DNA from: an uncultured Caldimonas sp.
Lineage (GTDB): Bacteria; Pseudomonadota; Gammaproteobacteria; Burkholderiales; Burkholderiaceae
Reading direction: 5' to 3'
DNA length: 64,000 nucleotides
Assembly: GCF_946480305.1 (NCBI RefSeq)
Contig: NZ_CAMLJQ010000007.1
Location: 1-64,000, forward strand
The position numbers were made by a program, and so were the translations under genes. The notes below the pieces were generated by a model. The model searched no databases, was not told the origin of the DNA, and saw only the letters and a program-made list of their open reading frames with translations. Of this stretch, positions 63,109 through 64,000 are shown piece after piece (position 1 is the stretch's first letter; each line of letters begins with the position of its first letter).

Positions 63109-63963
63109 ATGAAAGCGCTGTACGACGTTCCGGCCCCGGCCAAGCTCAACCTGTTTCTCCATGTGGTCGGTCGCCGGCCCGACGGATATCACTTGTTGCA
63201 GTCGGTCTTCGTGCCGATCGACTGGTGCGACACGCTGCATTTCGAACTGCGCCACGATGGCGAGCTGGTCCGGCACGATCTCGGCGAGGCACTGCCCTCC
63301 GACGATCTCTGCCTGCGTGCCGCGCGCGCGTTGCAGACGGCGAGCGGCACGCGCCTCGGTGCAGACATTTCCGTTCTCAAGGAGGTGCCTTCCGGTGCGG
63401 GCATGGGCGGCGGCAGTTCCGACGCTGCGACCACGCTGATCGCGCTGAACCGCTTGTGGGGCCTGGGCTGGACGCGCAACCGCCTGAAGGCGCTGGGCGC
63501 CACGCTGGGGGCCGATGTACCGTTCTTCATCGGCAGCGGCCCCGCTTGGGTGGAGGGCGTGGGGGAGCTGCTGACGCCGTTGCTGTTGCCGTCGCGGCGC
63601 TACATGGTGCTCAAGCCGCCCGCAAGCCTGCCGACCAAGGACATCTTTTCGAGCCCCCACTTGGTACGCGACACCAAACCTGCTACACTCTCGGACTTTC
63701 TCGCAGACACCGCCGGCTTCGGCAAAAACGACATGCAAAACGCTGCGCAAGCGTTGTGCAATGAGGTCGGGCAAGCGTTGGAGTTGCTGCGGGCACGTTA
63801 CGGCAACAGCCGCATGACGGGCTCAGGCAGTGCAGTGTTCGCGAGGATCGGCGTCGATGACGCGGCTGAAGGCGAAGGGTTCGACGAGCTCCCCGCCGGA
63901 TGGCGCAGCAGAAGATGCCGCAGTCTGGAGCGCCACCCCTTGTGGGAATGGACGCCGGACTGA
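63109..63963 (+). CDS. ispE: 4-diphosphocytidyl-2-C-methyl-D-erythritol kinase
   Basis: A 284-residue GHMP kinase of the MEP isoprenoid pathway. The N-terminal substrate motif is PAPAKLNLFLHVVGRRPDGY and the ATP-binding GHMP motif is PSGAGMGGGSSDAATTLIAL. The C-terminal MTGSGSAVFARI is typical. It lies 6 bp after lolB. The remaining 37 bases of the window hold no recognisable gene. Confidence 0.97.
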   Translation: MKALYDVPAPAKLNLFLHVVGRRPDGYHLLQSVFVPIDWCDTLHFELRHDGELVRHDLGEALPSDDLCLRAARALQTASGTRLGADISVLKEVPSGAGMGGGSSDAATTLIALNRLWGLGWTRNRLKALGATLGADVPFFIGSGPAWVEGVGELLTPLLLPSRRYMVLKPPASLPTKDIFSSPHLVRDTKPATLSDFLADTAGFGKNDMQNAAQALCNEVGQALELLRARYGNSRMTGSGSAVFARIGVDDAAEGEGFDELPAGWRSRRCRSLERHPLWEWTPD

Positions 63964-64000
63964 ATGCGACGATTTCAAGGCTCGCGCATCGGCTTCGGCC

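Noticed and set aside
1..64000. CRISPR arrays, insertion sequences, prophage or integrase genes
   Set aside because: I found no regularly spaced repeats, no transposase or integrase motifs and no terminal inverted repeats with target duplications.

Overview
The window is a GC-rich stretch (roughly two thirds G+C by eye) of a betaproteobacterial chromosome, most likely order Burkholderiales. The evidence is the right-hand housekeeping block: hrcA, nadK, recN, rapZ, a LON-substrate-binding-domain gene, mutY, a dynamin-like GTPase, mutM, a TPR protein, lolB and ispE. Protein-level similarities of the catabolic genes agree. Coding density is high, many start/stop codons overlap as ATGA or GTGA, and I see no insertion sequence, prophage, CRISPR array or rRNA. 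The genus cannot be fixed from the sequence alone.

Region by region. (1) 1-5.9 kb: two methyl-accepting chemotaxis proteins, a small acidic hypothetical protein, and a membrane GGDEF/EAL protein whose outer sensor looks like a starch-binding PUD/CBM41 domain. (2) 6.4-19.5 kb: a split protocatechuate branch of the beta-ketoadipate pathway. pcaB and a PcaC-PcaD fusion lie at 8.6-11.2 kb with a divergent IclR regulator; pcaI, pcaJ and pcaF lie at 15.9-18.5 kb with a second divergent IclR regulator. Between them sit an orphan nuoB paralogue, exonuclease I and a lipoprotein glucose/sorbosone-type dehydrogenase. (3) 19.5-30.7 kb: an AsnC regulator with a PLP threonine-dehydratase-like enzyme, then an IclR-controlled homogentisate operon. 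The operon holds a metallo-beta-lactamase-fold protein with altered metal motif, a flavin monooxygenase with a small DUF2783-type partner, hmgA, fahA and a TRAP transporter.

(4) 31.9-41.7 kb: the most unusual block, eleven co-directional genes. They encode a GntR regulator, an AprA-like flavoprotein, an AprB-like 2[4Fe-4S] ferredoxin, a HEAT-repeat protein, a 7Fe ferredoxin, a NitT/TauT-type ABC importer whose binding protein carries an extra Cys-containing C-terminal domain, a DUF971 protein, a ferredoxin-NADP reductase and a YeiH-family putative sulfate exporter. Together they could form an NADPH to ferredoxin to flavoprotein chain acting on an imported, probably sulfur-containing, compound. 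The substrate is not visible in the sequence.

(5) 41.7-49.2 kb: a small copper-chaperone-like protein, a LysR/DoxX/GST module, and amino-acid catabolism genes (ALDH7-type dehydrogenase, saccharopine-dehydrogenase-like enzyme, two Lrp regulators, ornithine aminotransferase). (6) 49.2-64 kb: a SulP transporter, a CAU-anticodon tRNA, and the housekeeping block. Regulators paired with candidate operators recur through the window, and the inverted or direct repeats are listed individually.
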